From Marinobacter sp. 1-4A (GTDB taxonomy: Bacteria > Pseudomonadota > Gammaproteobacteria > Pseudomonadales > Oleiphilaceae): 64,000 nt of DNA. This document shows, piece by piece, positions 25,266-34,868 of the stretch (positions are counted from its first letter, which is position 1; each line of letters opens with the position of its first letter). Location of the stretch: positions 434,001 to 498,000 of the forward strand of contig NZ_VCGY01000002.1 in the NCBI RefSeq assembly GCF_016597725.1, written 5' to 3'. Made by a program: the position numbers and the translations under genes. The notes under the pieces were generated by a model. It had not been told where the DNA came from and searched no databases. It was given only the letters and a program-made list of their open reading frames with translations.

Positions 25266-25958
25266 ATGCGCCTTGATCAATTTATTTCCACAAACTCACC
25301 ACTTTCTCGCAAAGAGGCCAGACGGGCCATACATGCACGGCGGGTTGAGGTTAATGGTGAGGTTTGGAAAGACACGGGAAAGCACGTTCCTGCGGATGCC
25401 GCGATCTCTCTGGATGGTGCGCAACTGACGATTCAGGGCGAACGCTACCTGATGCTGAACAAGCCTGCGGGCGTTGTCAGTGCAACCCGCGACAGTGATC
25501 ACCCAACGGCACTGGATCTTCTTCCTGCGGAACTCACACAAGATCTGCACATTGCCGGACGATTAGATGCCGACACCACAGGCTTACTGCTACTGACAAC
25601 CGATGGAAAATGGTCTCACCGGGTCACCTCCCCCAAAGTAGACTGCCCGAAAACTTACAGGGTAACTTTGAACACACCCATTTCAGAGTCCGCCATTGAA
25701 GAGCTGGAGAAAGGCCTTGTGCTTCACAACGAAGTGAAGCCTACAAAGCCGGCGCAGGTCAAAGTTGTAGAGCCACAATTGATTGAGCTGACCATTTCAG
25801 AAGGGCGCTATCATCAGGTCAAACGCATGCTTGCAGCGGTGGGGAACCATGTGGAAGCCCTGCACAGGCAGAGCATTGGCGCCGTCTCACTCGACCCGGC
25901 ACTGAAGCCGGGCGCGTATCGAGAGCTGACGGAGCAGGAAATCGCTTCGATTGCTTGA
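25266..25958 (+). CDS. rsuA: 16S rRNA pseudouridine(516) synthase
   Basis: The 230-residue protein has an N-terminal S4 RNA-binding domain (MRLDQFISTNSPLSRKEARRAIHARRVEVNG) and a catalytic domain with AGRLDADTTGLLLLTTDG, where the Asp of the RLD motif is the nucleophile. YLMLNKPAGVVSAT and GRYHQVKRMLAAVGNHV are further RsuA/RluB/RluE landmarks. Length and the S4 sequence fit RsuA, which modifies U516 of 16S rRNA. The ATG at 25266 is chosen because it starts the S4 domain; the frame from 25182 overlaps the previous gene. It is convergent with the asparaginase-like gene, two bases between stops. Confidence 0.9.
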   Translation: MRLDQFISTNSPLSRKEARRAIHARRVEVNGEVWKDTGKHVPADAAISLDGAQLTIQGERYLMLNKPAGVVSATRDSDHPTALDLLPAELTQDLHIAGRLDADTTGLLLLTTDGKWSHRVTSPKVDCPKTYRVTLNTPISESAIEELEKGLVLHNEVKPTKPAQVKVVEPQLIELTISEGRYHQVKRMLAAVGNHVEALHRQSIGAVSLDPALKPGAYRELTEQEIASIA

Positions 25959-25960
25959 GA

Positions 25961-26440
25961 TCAGGTGCGTTCGAAGCGCTGAGCCTTCAGGTTTTTACGC
26001 ACAGCACCAGCCTCGAACACCTCGCCATTCATCGCGATATAAACGCCCGGAGGCAGAAGCTGCACCGCTGCCCAGGCAAACCCTATGTTGAACACCGCAT
26101 CACTGCGGCGCATTCGTGCAGGCTGCATTGCGCCTGTAAGGACGATGGTTTTACCGCTCAGAGGCGACAGCACTTGAGCCGTTTCAGCCATGGTGTCCGT
26201 TCCGTGGGTAATCAATATACGATTGCTTTCACTGGCGGTGGCGGCATCAAGAACCTGTGCACGATCTGCATCATTCATTTCCAAGCTGTCTTTACGCAGC
26301 AACCCCCGCAGGCTGTAGCCTTTATGGATATTGGATTCCGCCAGCAATTCCGGCACCAGAGACTCGCCGATCTCAAATTCGCTGTTGGCGTCGAAATACA
26401 CCTTATCGATGGTACCGCCGGTGGTAAAAATCTGGATCAT
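25961..26440 (-). CDS. Short asparaginase-like protein
   Basis: The 159 residues match the N-terminal domain of type I/II L-asparaginases: IFTTGGTIDKVYFD with the first catalytic Thr, ILITHGTDTMAETA with the second Thr-Asp pair, and KTIVLTGAMQPARMRRSDAVFN. The C-terminal domain of about 150 residues is absent, but the end is clean and the coding sequence reads normally. A group of such one-domain proteins exists in marine Gammaproteobacteria, so I treat it as complete. It may need a different oligomer to be active, or may bind rather than hydrolyse asparagine. Confidence 0.8.
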   Translation of the reverse strand: MIQIFTTGGTIDKVYFDANSEFEIGESLVPELLAESNIHKGYSLRGLLRKDSLEMNDADRAQVLDAATASESNRILITHGTDTMAETAQVLSPLSGKTIVLTGAMQPARMRRSDAVFNIGFAWAAVQLLPPGVYIAMNGEVFEAGAVRKNLKAQRFERT

Positions 26441-26485
26441 GACCTTCCTGCCCTGTTCAGCGTCTGGCGCAACTTTGAGTAGACG

Positions 26486-27427
26486 TTACTTGAGCGCGGT
26501 CGTTGCGGGGCCATGGGCCATTGCGTTGTATGCCGCGTTCTTCTTTTGTGCGTATTGCCTTGCAGCTTTTGCCACGCGCCCTTCGGCACCGGTATCCAGC
26601 CAGCGTTTGATGCGCCCTGCATCTCCCATTGGAGACCGAGTTCCCAAAGAATCCAAAAGCACCGCGACCACCTGCTTGCCGTTCATTTCCGATATCATCA
26701 CCAAGCAGCGCCCGGCCTCCGAAAGATAGCCGGTTTTGCTCAGCTCCACCCCCCAACTTTCCCGGTGCACCAGAGCATTGGTGTTACCAAATGACAAGCT
26801 ATAACGGGGGTTGCGGAAGTTGCCGCGAAAATAGCCCGTTGTGGAATACTCCCGAATCTCCGGGTGCTTTGCCGCGGCATTAACAAGCTTCACCAAATCC
26901 CCCGCTGTGGATAGATTCTCTGCCGAAAGCCCCGTCGGATCCACAAAGCGGGTACCGTCCATACCGAGGGCTTTTGCTTTGGCGTTCATCGCATCAATAA
27001 ATGCATCGAAGCCACCCGGATGACTTCGGGCCAAGGTGTAGGCTGCAAAGTTTTCAGACGACATGAGCGCAATGCGGAGCACATCGGAACGGCGCATCTT
27101 CGAGCCTACTCGGATGCGAGTGTAGGCATTCGCGGCGGCAGCCGTGTGGCGTTTCTGGAATACCAGCCACTCATTCAGCGGGGCGCCGGATTCCAGCACC
27201 ACTAGAGCTGTCATCACTTTGGTTATTGAAGCAATGGGAACAGGCCGGTCTGCATTCCGGCCAAATACCAGTTCGTTGCTACCGGCCATCGCCACGGCCG
27301 CATTGACCGACGCTAAATTCAAGTTCTGAGTACCAGCCACGCTGGCGCTCTTCTGCTGCGCACTTACTGCTAGTGGCAGGCATAAAGCCAGCCACAATAG
27401 CATCCGCGCGATGTTCACTTTATACAT
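26486..27427 (-). CDS. pbpG: D-alanyl-D-alanine endopeptidase (PBP7-like)
   Basis: This 313-residue periplasmic serine peptidase of the S11 family has a signal peptide (about 1-23), then the three active-site boxes: SITK with nucleophile S67 and K70, SSEN, and KTG in ELSKTGYLSEAGR. The size and the SSENFAAYTLARSHPGG sequence fit PbpG, which cuts DD-crosslinks in the cell wall, rather than the larger DacA-type carboxypeptidases. No C-terminal amphipathic anchor is seen. It follows ilvD on the same strand after about 30 bases. Confidence 0.9.
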   Translation of the reverse strand: MYKVNIARMLLWLALCLPLAVSAQQKSASVAGTQNLNLASVNAAVAMAGSNELVFGRNADRPVPIASITKVMTALVVLESGAPLNEWLVFQKRHTAAAANAYTRIRVGSKMRRSDVLRIALMSSENFAAYTLARSHPGGFDAFIDAMNAKAKALGMDGTRFVDPTGLSAENLSTAGDLVKLVNAAAKHPEIREYSTTGYFRGNFRNPRYSLSFGNTNALVHRESWGVELSKTGYLSEAGRCLVMISEMNGKQVVAVLLDSLGTRSPMGDAGRIKRWLDTGAEGRVAKAARQYAQKKNAAYNAMAHGPATTALK

Positions 27428-27457
27428 GGTGCGTTCTGTCTCTGCTTTATTGATGCA

Positions 27458-29134
27458 TCATGGCAGGTCAGTAACCGCGCCGGTGGACGCAGAACTTACT
27501 GTGCGAGCGTATTTGGCAAGCACGCCGCGTGTAAATCGTGGCTCGGGAGCGACCCAAGCTTTGCGTCGGCGTTCAAGCTCTTGGTCAGACACATCCAATA
27601 CCATAGTGTTGGCCACCGCATCGATGGTAATTGTATCCCCATCCTCAACCAGCGCAATGGGGCCACCTTCTGCAGCTTCGGGGCTGATATGCCCAACGAC
27701 AAAGCCGTGGCTGCCTCCGGAAAAACGACCATCCGTGATCAAAGCTACATCGTTGCCAAGCCCCTTACCCATAATTGCCGATGTCGGCGTGAGCATTTCA
27801 CGCATACCCGGGCCACCCTTCGGACCTTCGTATCGAATCACCAACACATCACCGGCAACCACGGTTCCGTCGATAATCCGCGCCTGCGCTTCTTCTTCGG
27901 AATGGAACACCCGGGCACGCCCGGAAAAATGAGTGCCTTCTTTACCGGTGATCTTGGCAACGGCGCCTTCCGGTGCCAGATTGCCATGGAGAATGCGCAA
28001 GTGGCTGTCTGCTTTCACAGGGTTGTCGAACGCACGGATAATGTCCTGATCTTCGGGATAGGGCTCTACTTTAGCCAGATTTTCCGCCAGCGTGTGGCCG
28101 GTTACAGTCAGGCAGTCTCCATGCAACAAGCCTCGATCGAGCAACATCTTCATCAGAGGTTGTATGCCACCAATCGCCACCAACTCAGACATCATGTAGT
28201 GGCCGCTAGGACGCAAGTCTGCAAGAACAGGTACGCGCTTACCAATCTCTACGAAGTCTTCCAGACTCAGCTCCACATCAACCGTGCTGGCCATTGCCAA
28301 AAGGTGCAGAACTGCGTTGGTTGAGCCACCCAGAGCAATCACAACGGTAATCGCATTCTCGAACGCCGCTCGGGTCATAATGTCTGAAGGCTTGATGTCT
28401 TTATCCAGAAGATTCAAAACCGCTGCACCCGCGGCACGACAATCATCCAGCTTGTTATTGGATACCGCATTCTGTGCGGAACTTCCCGGCAGGCTCATCC
28501 CCATGGCTTCAATAGCCGATGCCATGGTGTTGGCAGTGTACATACCGCCACAGGAACCCGGGCCGGGAATGGCTGTTTCTTCAATCTGTTTAACTTCAAT
28601 TAAATCGAGATCGCCCCGAGCGTGAGCCCCCACCGCCTCAAATACCGACACAATGTCCGTATGGTTCTCACCCGGCAGAATGGTGCCGCCGTACACAAAC
28701 ACCGATGGCCGGTTCAGTCGGGCCAGCCCTATTAGGCAGCCTGGCATGTTTTTGTCACACCCCCCAATGGCAACCAGCCCATCAAACCCTTCGCACCCTG
28801 CCACAGTTTCTATGGAGTCGGCGATCACCTCCCGCGACACAAGCGAGTACTTCATACCGAGCGTGCCATTGGCAATGCCATCAGAAACCGTGATGGTATT
28901 GAAGATCAATGACTTGCCGCCAGCTGAATCAGCGCCCGCCGAGGAAGCTTCGGCCAACTCGTGAATGTGCATGTTACAGGGCGTCAAATTACTCCAGGTG
29001 GAGGCAATGCCGATCTGCGGCTTACGGAAATCCTCATCGGTAAAACCGACAGCCCGCAGCATAGCCCGGCTAGCGGACTTGCCCACACCATCCACCACAG
29101 GGGCGGAATAACGGCGGCGTTTGTCATCGGTCAT
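27458..29134 (-). CDS. ilvD: Dihydroxy-acid dehydratase
   Basis: The 558-residue enzyme dehydrates 2,3-dihydroxy-3-methylbutanoate and its isoleucine counterpart to the 2-oxo acids in branched-chain amino-acid synthesis. The three cluster cysteines are visible in [19 protein letters not shown] and [14 protein letters not shown], and the C-terminal [16 protein letters not shown] and [10 protein letters not shown] motifs are present. At 558 residues it belongs to the shorter branch usually carrying a [2Fe-2S] cluster, not the 616-residue E. coli type. AGGAGA precedes the ATG at 29134; the frame to 29212 is not needed. Confidence 0.93.
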   Translation of the reverse strand: MTDDKRRRYSAPVVDGVGKSASRAMLRAVGFTDEDFRKPQIGIASTWSNLTPCNMHIHELAEASSAGADSAGGKSLIFNTITVSDGIANGTLGMKYSLVSREVIADSIETVAGCEGFDGLVAIGGCDKNMPGCLIGLARLNRPSVFVYGGTILPGENHTDIVSVFEAVGAHARGDLDLIEVKQIEETAIPGPGSCGGMYTANTMASAIEAMGMSLPGSSAQNAVSNNKLDDCRAAGAAVLNLLDKDIKPSDIMTRAAFENAITVVIALGGSTNAVLHLLAMASTVDVELSLEDFVEIGKRVPVLADLRPSGHYMMSELVAIGGIQPLMKMLLDRGLLHGDCLTVTGHTLAENLAKVEPYPEDQDIIRAFDNPVKADSHLRILHGNLAPEGAVAKITGKEGTHFSGRARVFHSEEEAQARIIDGTVVAGDVLVIRYEGPKGGPGMREMLTPTSAIMGKGLGNDVALITDGRFSGGSHGFVVGHISPEAAEGGPIALVEDGDTITIDAVANTMVLDVSDQELERRRKAWVAPEPRFTRGVLAKYARTVSSASTGAVTDLP

Positions 29135-29264
29135 CAGTTTCTCCTTTAAAACAGTTACAAAACGCAGTTGTCGTGAGAAGCCTGTCCGCCTGACCTGAAT
29201 CAAACGGCGCAATGCGAGTGCCTCTTACAATCGTTGCACAATAATTATGCCTTGGAGGCAAGCT

Positions 29265-31664
29265 ATGTCATCACCCATTTCGCCATCAACGGGTTGTCCA
29301 GAGTACGAACTCTGGCGCCGCGGCTATGGCGTCATCCAGCATACCGACACCACTTGCGAGCATGTTCAAATTCTTGCTTCTCGTCTTGTTGCCGCAGGCC
29401 TCCAACCTGATACCGCTACAGTCTACCGCAAGCTGGCGGACCTAGACCGGCTAACCAGCGCTGGCATGTGGTTGGTCGTACACATGACTTATGCAAACCG
29501 CGTAGACAGCTCTGGCGCCCCTTTGGCTGCAAAGGACTTCAAGTGCAATCCCGAAGGCCATACTGGCGGCGCGTTGAACATGGTCCCAGCCTATGCAGCC
29601 TACATGGCTCTAAATAACCTGACAGGGCGAACCCGCAGCTGGCTGATGGGCCAAGGGCATTGCGTTGCCGCCATCGATGCACTGAACGTGCTCACCAGCA
29701 ACCTTCTGCCAGAACAGCATAAACGCTACACCGGAACGGATGGGCTGTCACGGATGGTAGCGGATTTTTACAGCTACCAGCAAAAGCCGGATGGCAGTAC
29801 AGCAGCCCCATTGGGAAGTCATGTTAACCCATACACGGCGGGCGGTATTATTGAAGGCGGTTACTTAGGCTTTGCCGAGCTTCAGTACGCCCACATGCCA
29901 CTGCCTGGCGAATCACTCATCGCCTTTTTGTCTGATGGCGCAGCTGAAGAGCAGCGCGGCAGTGACTGGATCCCGCGCTGGTGGCGGGCAGCCGATTGCG
30001 GTTTGGTGATGCCAGTAATGATCGCCAATGGACGGCGTATTGAACAGCGCACGGAACTGGGCACCCGCGAAGGGCTTGAAAGGTTTGAGGCGCGTCTTGC
30101 CGCTCTGGGCTTCGATCCTTTCAGGTTCGATGGCCGCGACCCGGCGGCCTTTGTTTGTGCGCTAGCCGAAATGGAGAACTCACTGCAATACCGGAGTGAC
30201 CGTGCGCTGGAAGGCGAGCTAAGTTATCCGGTTCGCATTCCCTACGGCATTGCCGAAACGGTGAAAGGTTTTGGCTTTTATGGTGCAGGACTAAACCCAG
30301 CACATAATTTGCCACTGCCCGGTAACCCGCGACTGGACGTTCGAGCTCGGGAATTGTTTCAAAAACACGCATCGCGCCTTTGGGTTGCTCCGCAGGAACT
30401 TGCACAAAGCGTGTTGCGGTTGAAAGAGCATGAGCAGCAGTCTCGACCCTTGGAGCGCGACCATCCTTTGGCGAAACGCAATCCGCCAGACTTAGCTATT
30501 CCGGTCATTGCCGCCTGCCATGAGCCAGTTTCTCCCATGCGGGCAGTTGACGACTTCTTCCGGGCTTTGGTTGCGCAAAACCCGGAGCTCAGGGCACGTG
30601 TGGGTAACCCCGATGAGCTTGCCAGCAATCGCCTGACAGGGGTTCTGGAAGACCTCAAACACCGGGTTAACGATCCCGAGAATGACTCGGAGTCGGTTGA
30701 TGGCAAAATCATCACCGTACTGAACGAGGAAGCCGTTGTGTCTGCTTGCCTAGCCAACAAAGCCGGAATCAATCTGGTCGCCAGCTACGAAGCCTTTTGC
30801 GTAAAAATGCTCGGCGCAATCCGCCAAGAGCTGATTTTTGCGCGCCACCAGAAAGCCGTTGGCCGCCCTGCCCGCTGGCTTGGCCTGCCGGTGATTGCCA
30901 CTTCCCACACTTGGGAAAACGGCAAGAACGAGCAGTCGCACCAAGACACCACCTTTTGTGAAAGCCTGCTGGGTGAAATGAGCGATGTGTCCCGGGTGCT
31001 TTTCCCGGCGGATTACAACAGCACTCTGGCGGTTCTTCCTTCGGTTTTCACAGGGCGCGGAACCATCAGTTGCATGGTCATACCCAAACGAAACCGGCCT
31101 TGCGTGTTCGATACCCACGAAGCCGAGGCTCTTGCACGGCATGGCGCGTTGGTAGTGGACGAAGATACATCTGGCGACGAGCCAATCCTGTTGATCGCGA
31201 ACGGCGCCTACCAGCTTTCAGAAGCCATCCGCGCTTGCGAGCGGCTGCGTGAAACAGGCACATCTTTCCGACTGGTCTACATGCAGGAACCGGGGCGCTT
31301 CCGCGAGCCGAGAGACACGTTGGAAGCAGACATTTGCATGACGGAGATTGAGAGGGAACGGCTGTTTCCCAGCCGTTTGCATCGGCGAGTTGCGCTGACA
31401 CACATGCGACCGGAGGTATTTCGCGGGCACATTCACACGCTATTTCCAAACCCCAGTCAAAGCAGAATACTGGGTTACATCAATCGCGGCGGCACCTTGA
31501 ACGAGGCAGGCATGCTGTTCGCCAATCGTTGCTCTTGGGGCCACGCTCTGGCCGCTTGCGCCAGCGTATTAGACAAGCCACCCGGAGAGTGGCTATCCAG
31601 TGCCGAACTGGCAGCCGTTGAAGGCCGCGGTGACCCTACTTTGATCACTCGCGGCCTGCCATAG
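29265..31664 (+). CDS. Phosphoketolase-family TPP enzyme (divergent)
   Basis: The 799-residue protein is built like xylulose-5-phosphate/fructose-6-phosphate phosphoketolases (about 790-830 residues): an N-terminal TPP domain with GHTGGALNMVPAYAAYMAL, LMGQGHCVAAIDALN, GSHVNPYTAGGIIEGGYLGFA and FLSDGAAEEQRGSDW; a middle pyrimidine-type domain; and a C-terminal domain with MRPEVFRGHIHTLFPN. In canonical enzymes the first motif reads GHGPGGP or similar, so it is a divergent branch; some such proteins are annotated as xylulose-5-phosphate 3-epimerases, which I cannot confirm. GGAGG eight bases before the ATG at 29265 fixes the start. It is divergent from ilvD. Confidence 0.75.
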   Translation: MSSPISPSTGCPEYELWRRGYGVIQHTDTTCEHVQILASRLVAAGLQPDTATVYRKLADLDRLTSAGMWLVVHMTYANRVDSSGAPLAAKDFKCNPEGHTGGALNMVPAYAAYMALNNLTGRTRSWLMGQGHCVAAIDALNVLTSNLLPEQHKRYTGTDGLSRMVADFYSYQQKPDGSTAAPLGSHVNPYTAGGIIEGGYLGFAELQYAHMPLPGESLIAFLSDGAAEEQRGSDWIPRWWRAADCGLVMPVMIANGRRIEQRTELGTREGLERFEARLAALGFDPFRFDGRDPAAFVCALAEMENSLQYRSDRALEGELSYPVRIPYGIAETVKGFGFYGAGLNPAHNLPLPGNPRLDVRARELFQKHASRLWVAPQELAQSVLRLKEHEQQSRPLERDHPLAKRNPPDLAIPVIAACHEPVSPMRAVDDFFRALVAQNPELRARVGNPDELASNRLTGVLEDLKHRVNDPENDSESVDGKIITVLNEEAVVSACLANKAGINLVASYEAFCVKMLGAIRQELIFARHQKAVGRPARWLGLPVIATSHTWENGKNEQSHQDTTFCESLLGEMSDVSRVLFPADYNSTLAVLPSVFTGRGTISCMVIPKRNRPCVFDTHEAEALARHGALVVDEDTSGDEPILLIANGAYQLSEAIRACERLRETGTSFRLVYMQEPGRFREPRDTLEADICMTEIERERLFPSRLHRRVALTHMRPEVFRGHIHTLFPNPSQSRILGYINRGGTLNEAGMLFANRCSWGHALAACASVLDKPPGEWLSSAELAAVEGRGDPTLITRGLP

Positions 31665-31667
31665 CCG

Positions 31668-33413
31668 TCAGGACGGAACAGACTCCAAACGGCGGTTACC
31701 CATGCCGGGCCGGACTCTCCGGCTCGCGCTGCGGGTAGTATCAATGGCGTAATCACGAGCCTTGATAGTGTCCACAAAGTACCAGTCAGCCCGCGCCTCA
31801 TCCGTTGTGAAGGTGACCATCATGTAGCCTCTTTGATTGAGGTTCAGGTAATCCAGATCATCCGCCAGCAAACCAATGCCCTGCTCGGCTCCGGCAACCT
31901 GATCTGCCTGCAATTGCAGATACTCCTCCAAGCCCGGTGATGACACCGAAGATGTGGCAAACTCCACGCCTATTTGATCGCCATTAAAGTCTTTCAAGTT
32001 ATTGGCCCAAGCGTTGTGGGTATCCCCCGCCAGCACCACAAGGTTCTTATTCAACTGCTTTGCGGTACCCAGAACCACTTCCCGTTCGTACTGGTAGCCG
32101 TCCCACGCATCAAGGTTATAAGGCGCAGCAGTTTCTATCCGCGCCAACTCTGCGGCGGTAAGTGTGGGGTCCCCTGCCAGCTTCCGGCCCTTAAGCTGAG
32201 CTAACTCTCCAAGCGCCTGCGGCAAGCCTGCAAAATTCTCCGTTGCTATAGCAACCAATAACTCGGCCGGAAGGTTCATACGCCCCATGAGTATTTGTTG
32301 ACCCAACACCTGCCACTTGGCCGTGGAATATCCCATTGAGGACTGAAGCCAGAGCAACTGCTCGGCACCCAGCAAAGTGCGACTTTGGCTCCCGACATCC
32401 GCAATAAACTGGGCCTGATTGAGACTACCATCTGATGAAAAGTAATCCAGATAGTTCAGTGGTTCATCTCGTCCCATATGCCGGGTATCCAGCATGTGCA
32501 GGTCCACCAAATCTCCAAACCGGAAAGTGCGGAATATTGCCTCGTCATTACCCTCAAACACCGGGCGTATAGGCATCCACTCAAAGTATGCTTGCAGAGC
32601 CTCGAGCTTACGGGTGCCGTAGTCGCCCTCATCGGCATTGTGGTTTTCTGCACCGTTTTGCCATGCGTCGTTTGCGACTTCATGATCATCCCAAACAACA
32701 ATAAACGGTACTTTTTCGTGCAGCGCCTGCAGGTCTGCATCCGACCGATAAATGTCGTAGCGGCGGCGATAATCCTTCAGCGTTATCAGCTCCACATCGT
32801 TATCTGCCGGGAAGGTGCGGCCAAGCGCAGCCGCGTCAGCCGCAGCATAACTGCCCGCTTCACTGCTGTACTCATAGATATAATCACCCAGATGTACAAC
32901 CGCATCCAGGTCATCCCGCTTGCTGATTTCACGATAAACGTTGAAGTAACCTGCAGGGTAGTTTGCGCAAGACACCACGGCCAGACGAACCGAATCCACG
33001 CTGCCCTCCGGCAAGGTGAGGGTTTTACCCACGGGGGACTGGCTGTCGGAGGTCCGGAACCGATAGTAGTAGGTCTGGCCAGAGGTGAGGCCACGAACGT
33101 CCACTTTAACCGTAAAATCGTGGGCGTTTCTGGCCTCTGCCGTACCTGAGTGAATCAAATTTTCAAAACCGGAGTCCGTAGCCACTTCCCAAGCCACGCT
33201 CACGGCTTTCTCAAACTCTTTGTTCGGTACTACCCGGGTCCATAGAACCACTCCGTCGGCCAAGGGGTCGCCACTGGCAACACCGTGAGAAAACTCTGTA
33301 GAGCGTTTGTCGTCGCTATCGAATACACAGCCAGCTAAGCCCGTTGAGACAACCACTGCGCCCATGCCCATGGCAGACGCCTTCAGAAAGTCCCGTCTCG
33401 TCAGTTTTGTCAT
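31668..33413 (-). CDS. phoD: PhoD-type alkaline phosphatase/phosphodiesterase
   Basis: This 581-residue secreted metallophosphoesterase starts MTKLTRRDFLKASAMG, a twin-arginine signal, followed by GLAGC, a possible lipobox that may anchor it to a membrane. A PhoD N-terminal beta domain (about 40-130) precedes the catalytic part with SCANYPAG, DAVVHLGDYIYEY, VWDDHEVANDAW and VVLAGDTHNAWANN, which hold the Fe/Ca ligands. It releases phosphate from mono- and diesters outside the inner membrane. Its stop lies 3 bases from the convergent phosphoketolase stop. Repeats upstream of the start may carry PhoB or another regulator. Confidence 0.9.
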   Translation of the reverse strand: MTKLTRRDFLKASAMGMGAVVVSTGLAGCVFDSDDKRSTEFSHGVASGDPLADGVVLWTRVVPNKEFEKAVSVAWEVATDSGFENLIHSGTAEARNAHDFTVKVDVRGLTSGQTYYYRFRTSDSQSPVGKTLTLPEGSVDSVRLAVVSCANYPAGYFNVYREISKRDDLDAVVHLGDYIYEYSSEAGSYAAADAAALGRTFPADNDVELITLKDYRRRYDIYRSDADLQALHEKVPFIVVWDDHEVANDAWQNGAENHNADEGDYGTRKLEALQAYFEWMPIRPVFEGNDEAIFRTFRFGDLVDLHMLDTRHMGRDEPLNYLDYFSSDGSLNQAQFIADVGSQSRTLLGAEQLLWLQSSMGYSTAKWQVLGQQILMGRMNLPAELLVAIATENFAGLPQALGELAQLKGRKLAGDPTLTAAELARIETAAPYNLDAWDGYQYEREVVLGTAKQLNKNLVVLAGDTHNAWANNLKDFNGDQIGVEFATSSVSSPGLEEYLQLQADQVAGAEQGIGLLADDLDYLNLNQRGYMMVTFTTDEARADWYFVDTIKARDYAIDTTRSASRRVRPGMGNRRLESVPS

Positions 33414-33542
33414 TATTATAGGTTCCTTTAAATTCTTGGAGGTGGACAGAGGTCGAGCACCCAATGCCCGAAACACAACAGCACGCACCTTTTATTGCGC
33501 CAACTTAGAAACTAGTCCGCTTGTGTGAAGAACGCACTACCG

Positions 33543-33573
33543 AATTGCGACAACGCCCTGTCAAATTGCGACA
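33543..33573 (-). promoter_or_regulatory. Direct repeats around a -35 box upstream of phoD
   Basis: TGTCGCAATT (minus strand) occurs at 33564-33573 and again at 33543-33552, exactly 21 bases apart, with TTGACA between them at 33564-33559. Repeats spaced two helical turns apart around a -35 look like an activator or operator site. The TGTC cores and the downstream phosphatase hint at PhoB, but the fit to the Pho-box consensus is poor. Confidence 0.4.
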
Positions 33574-33640
33574 GGTAAGAAAATCAGTGCACAGTGGCAG
33601 GGAATAAACGCAGCGAAGGATGGGGTATCGGGGGCTTAAA

Positions 33641-33668
33641 GAAACAGGTGCCCGACCTGACGGGCACC
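33641..33668 (-). terminator. Terminator of the GST gene
   Basis: The perfect eight-base arms GGTGCCCG (33647-33654) and CGGGCACC (33661-33668) enclose a six-base loop. On the minus strand a T-rich tract (TGTTTCTTT) follows. It begins about 15 bases after the stop codon at 33683. Confidence 0.7.
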
Positions 33669-33682
33669 TTACTGGCGAACGA

Positions 33683-34258
33683 TTAGGGCTGACGAGGGTC
33701 GGTTTCAGCCACCCAAGGGTGCTCTTTGTGGCTGTCGCGGAAGGCTAGCAGGCTCTCGACGCCCGAGAAGTCGACAAGGTCGCGAAAATCCAACCAGTCC
33801 ACCAGACAGTAGAGACACATGGCCGGGTAATTCCACTCCTCGAACTGTCCGTCTTCAACCTGAGCGGCGAGTGTACGCAAGGTTGTCATAATGCGCTCGC
33901 GCTGCAGATCAAAAAATAATACGCCTGGTGTGTCTACATCCAGACCAGAGCGCTTTGCCAACAGCAAAATCACGGCTGAATCATTGGCACCGTCAATCAG
34001 GGTAAGCTGGTTCTGCTGGTCCCAGGTTAGGGGGTCGCGGCCCTGCTTGGAACTGATATAGCGAGAAATTATCCGGGAATCGTAGATTTCCTGACCATCG
34101 CTTTCAAGTACGGGTATTTTCAGCGCCGGATTGTTGCGCCGGATTTCGTCACGGTCTTCGCCGTAAATATCCAGATTAACGAAGTCGTAGCGTTCCTCAT
34201 CAAGCAGGATGCGGATGCGCCGGACATAGGGCGAGGTAGTTGATCCAAACAGCTTCAT
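33683..34258 (-). CDS. Glutathione S-transferase family protein
   Basis: The 191-residue protein has a thioredoxin-like N-terminal domain, MKLFGSTTSPYVRRIRILLDE, where the Ser/Thr of STTSPYVR can activate glutathione, followed by NPALKIPVLESDGQEIYDSRIISRYI with the cis-Pro and ES/DS glutathione-holding residues. The C-terminal helical domain is shorter than in most GSTs (about 100 residues). The substrate is unknown. It is a single gene between the convergent cold-shock terminator side and its own terminator. Confidence 0.85.
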   Translation of the reverse strand: MKLFGSTTSPYVRRIRILLDEERYDFVNLDIYGEDRDEIRRNNPALKIPVLESDGQEIYDSRIISRYISSKQGRDPLTWDQQNQLTLIDGANDSAVILLLAKRSGLDVDTPGVLFFDLQRERIMTTLRTLAAQVEDGQFEEWNYPAMCLYCLVDWLDFRDLVDFSGVESLLAFRDSHKEHPWVAETDPRQP

Positions 34259-34370
34259 AAACTCTCCGGTTGAGTAAACCCTTTAAAGACACTCTTCATC
34301 AACACAGTGCCTAGCTGAAAATGTACCACATCAATCCCGTAGCACAGGAAAATAACCCAATCCTTATAAC

Positions 34371-34399
34371 AAAAAAAAGGCAGCCGAAGCTGCCTTTTT
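34371..34399 (-). terminator. Terminator of the cold-shock gene
   Basis: On the minus strand GGCAGC, loop TTCG, GCTGCC (34394-34379) is followed by an eight-base T run. It is a textbook intrinsic terminator about 30 bases after the csp stop. Confidence 0.92.
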
Positions 34400-34426
34400 G
34401 GCGGTTACTACTCTATCCGAGCGGGA

Positions 34427-34633
34427 TTAGAGAGGAGTAACGTTCTCCGCCTGAGGACCTTTCTGGCCCTGGGTAACGGTGAACTCAACTTGCTGGCCTT
34501 CTGCCAGAGTCTTGAAACCGCTGCCCTGAATTGCGCTGTAGTGAACAAAAACGTCCGGGCCGCCTTCACGAGTGATAAAGCCAAAGCCTTTAGCTTCGTT
34601 GAAGAACTTAACAGTACCGGTAGTAGTAGACAT
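34427..34633 (-). CDS. CspA-family cold-shock protein
   Basis: The 68-residue OB-fold protein binds single-stranded RNA and DNA. The RNP1 motif reads KGFGFITR and RNP2 reads DVFVHYSAI, both with aromatic residues in place. The ATG at 34633 ([19 protein letters not shown]) matches the family start; seven upstream codons are not used. About 235 bases without another gene precede it. That stretch is AT-rich in places and is probably a long cold-shock leader, though I cannot identify a cold box. Confidence 0.95.
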   Translation of the reverse strand: MSTTTGTVKFFNEAKGFGFITREGGPDVFVHYSAIQGSGFKTLAEGQQVEFTVTQGQKGPQAENVTPL

Positions 34634-34868
34634 ACTTAAACTTCCTGAAATCAATCATATTATCTGCTGCCATTCACTGAATGTGACTGGTCAGCGTTTT
34701 ACGGAAATACAGAACTCGCGGGATCAAAAACAGGACGGTCACTACTAACTGCGGAGTACGTCATATTCATGAAATGCTTTGCTGAATCTTTCCTTCCAAA
34801 ACACTCTACTACTGAATCATCGGCTTGCCAAGTAGATTTAAAATAAATCGCCTAGGTAGTCCTACCCA

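Noticed and set aside
25961-26440. The asparaginase-like gene as a truncated pseudogene.
   Set aside because: The reading frame is clean, ends properly two bases from rsuA, and one-domain versions of about 160 residues are known to me from related bacteria. No C-terminal remnant is seen beyond its stop.
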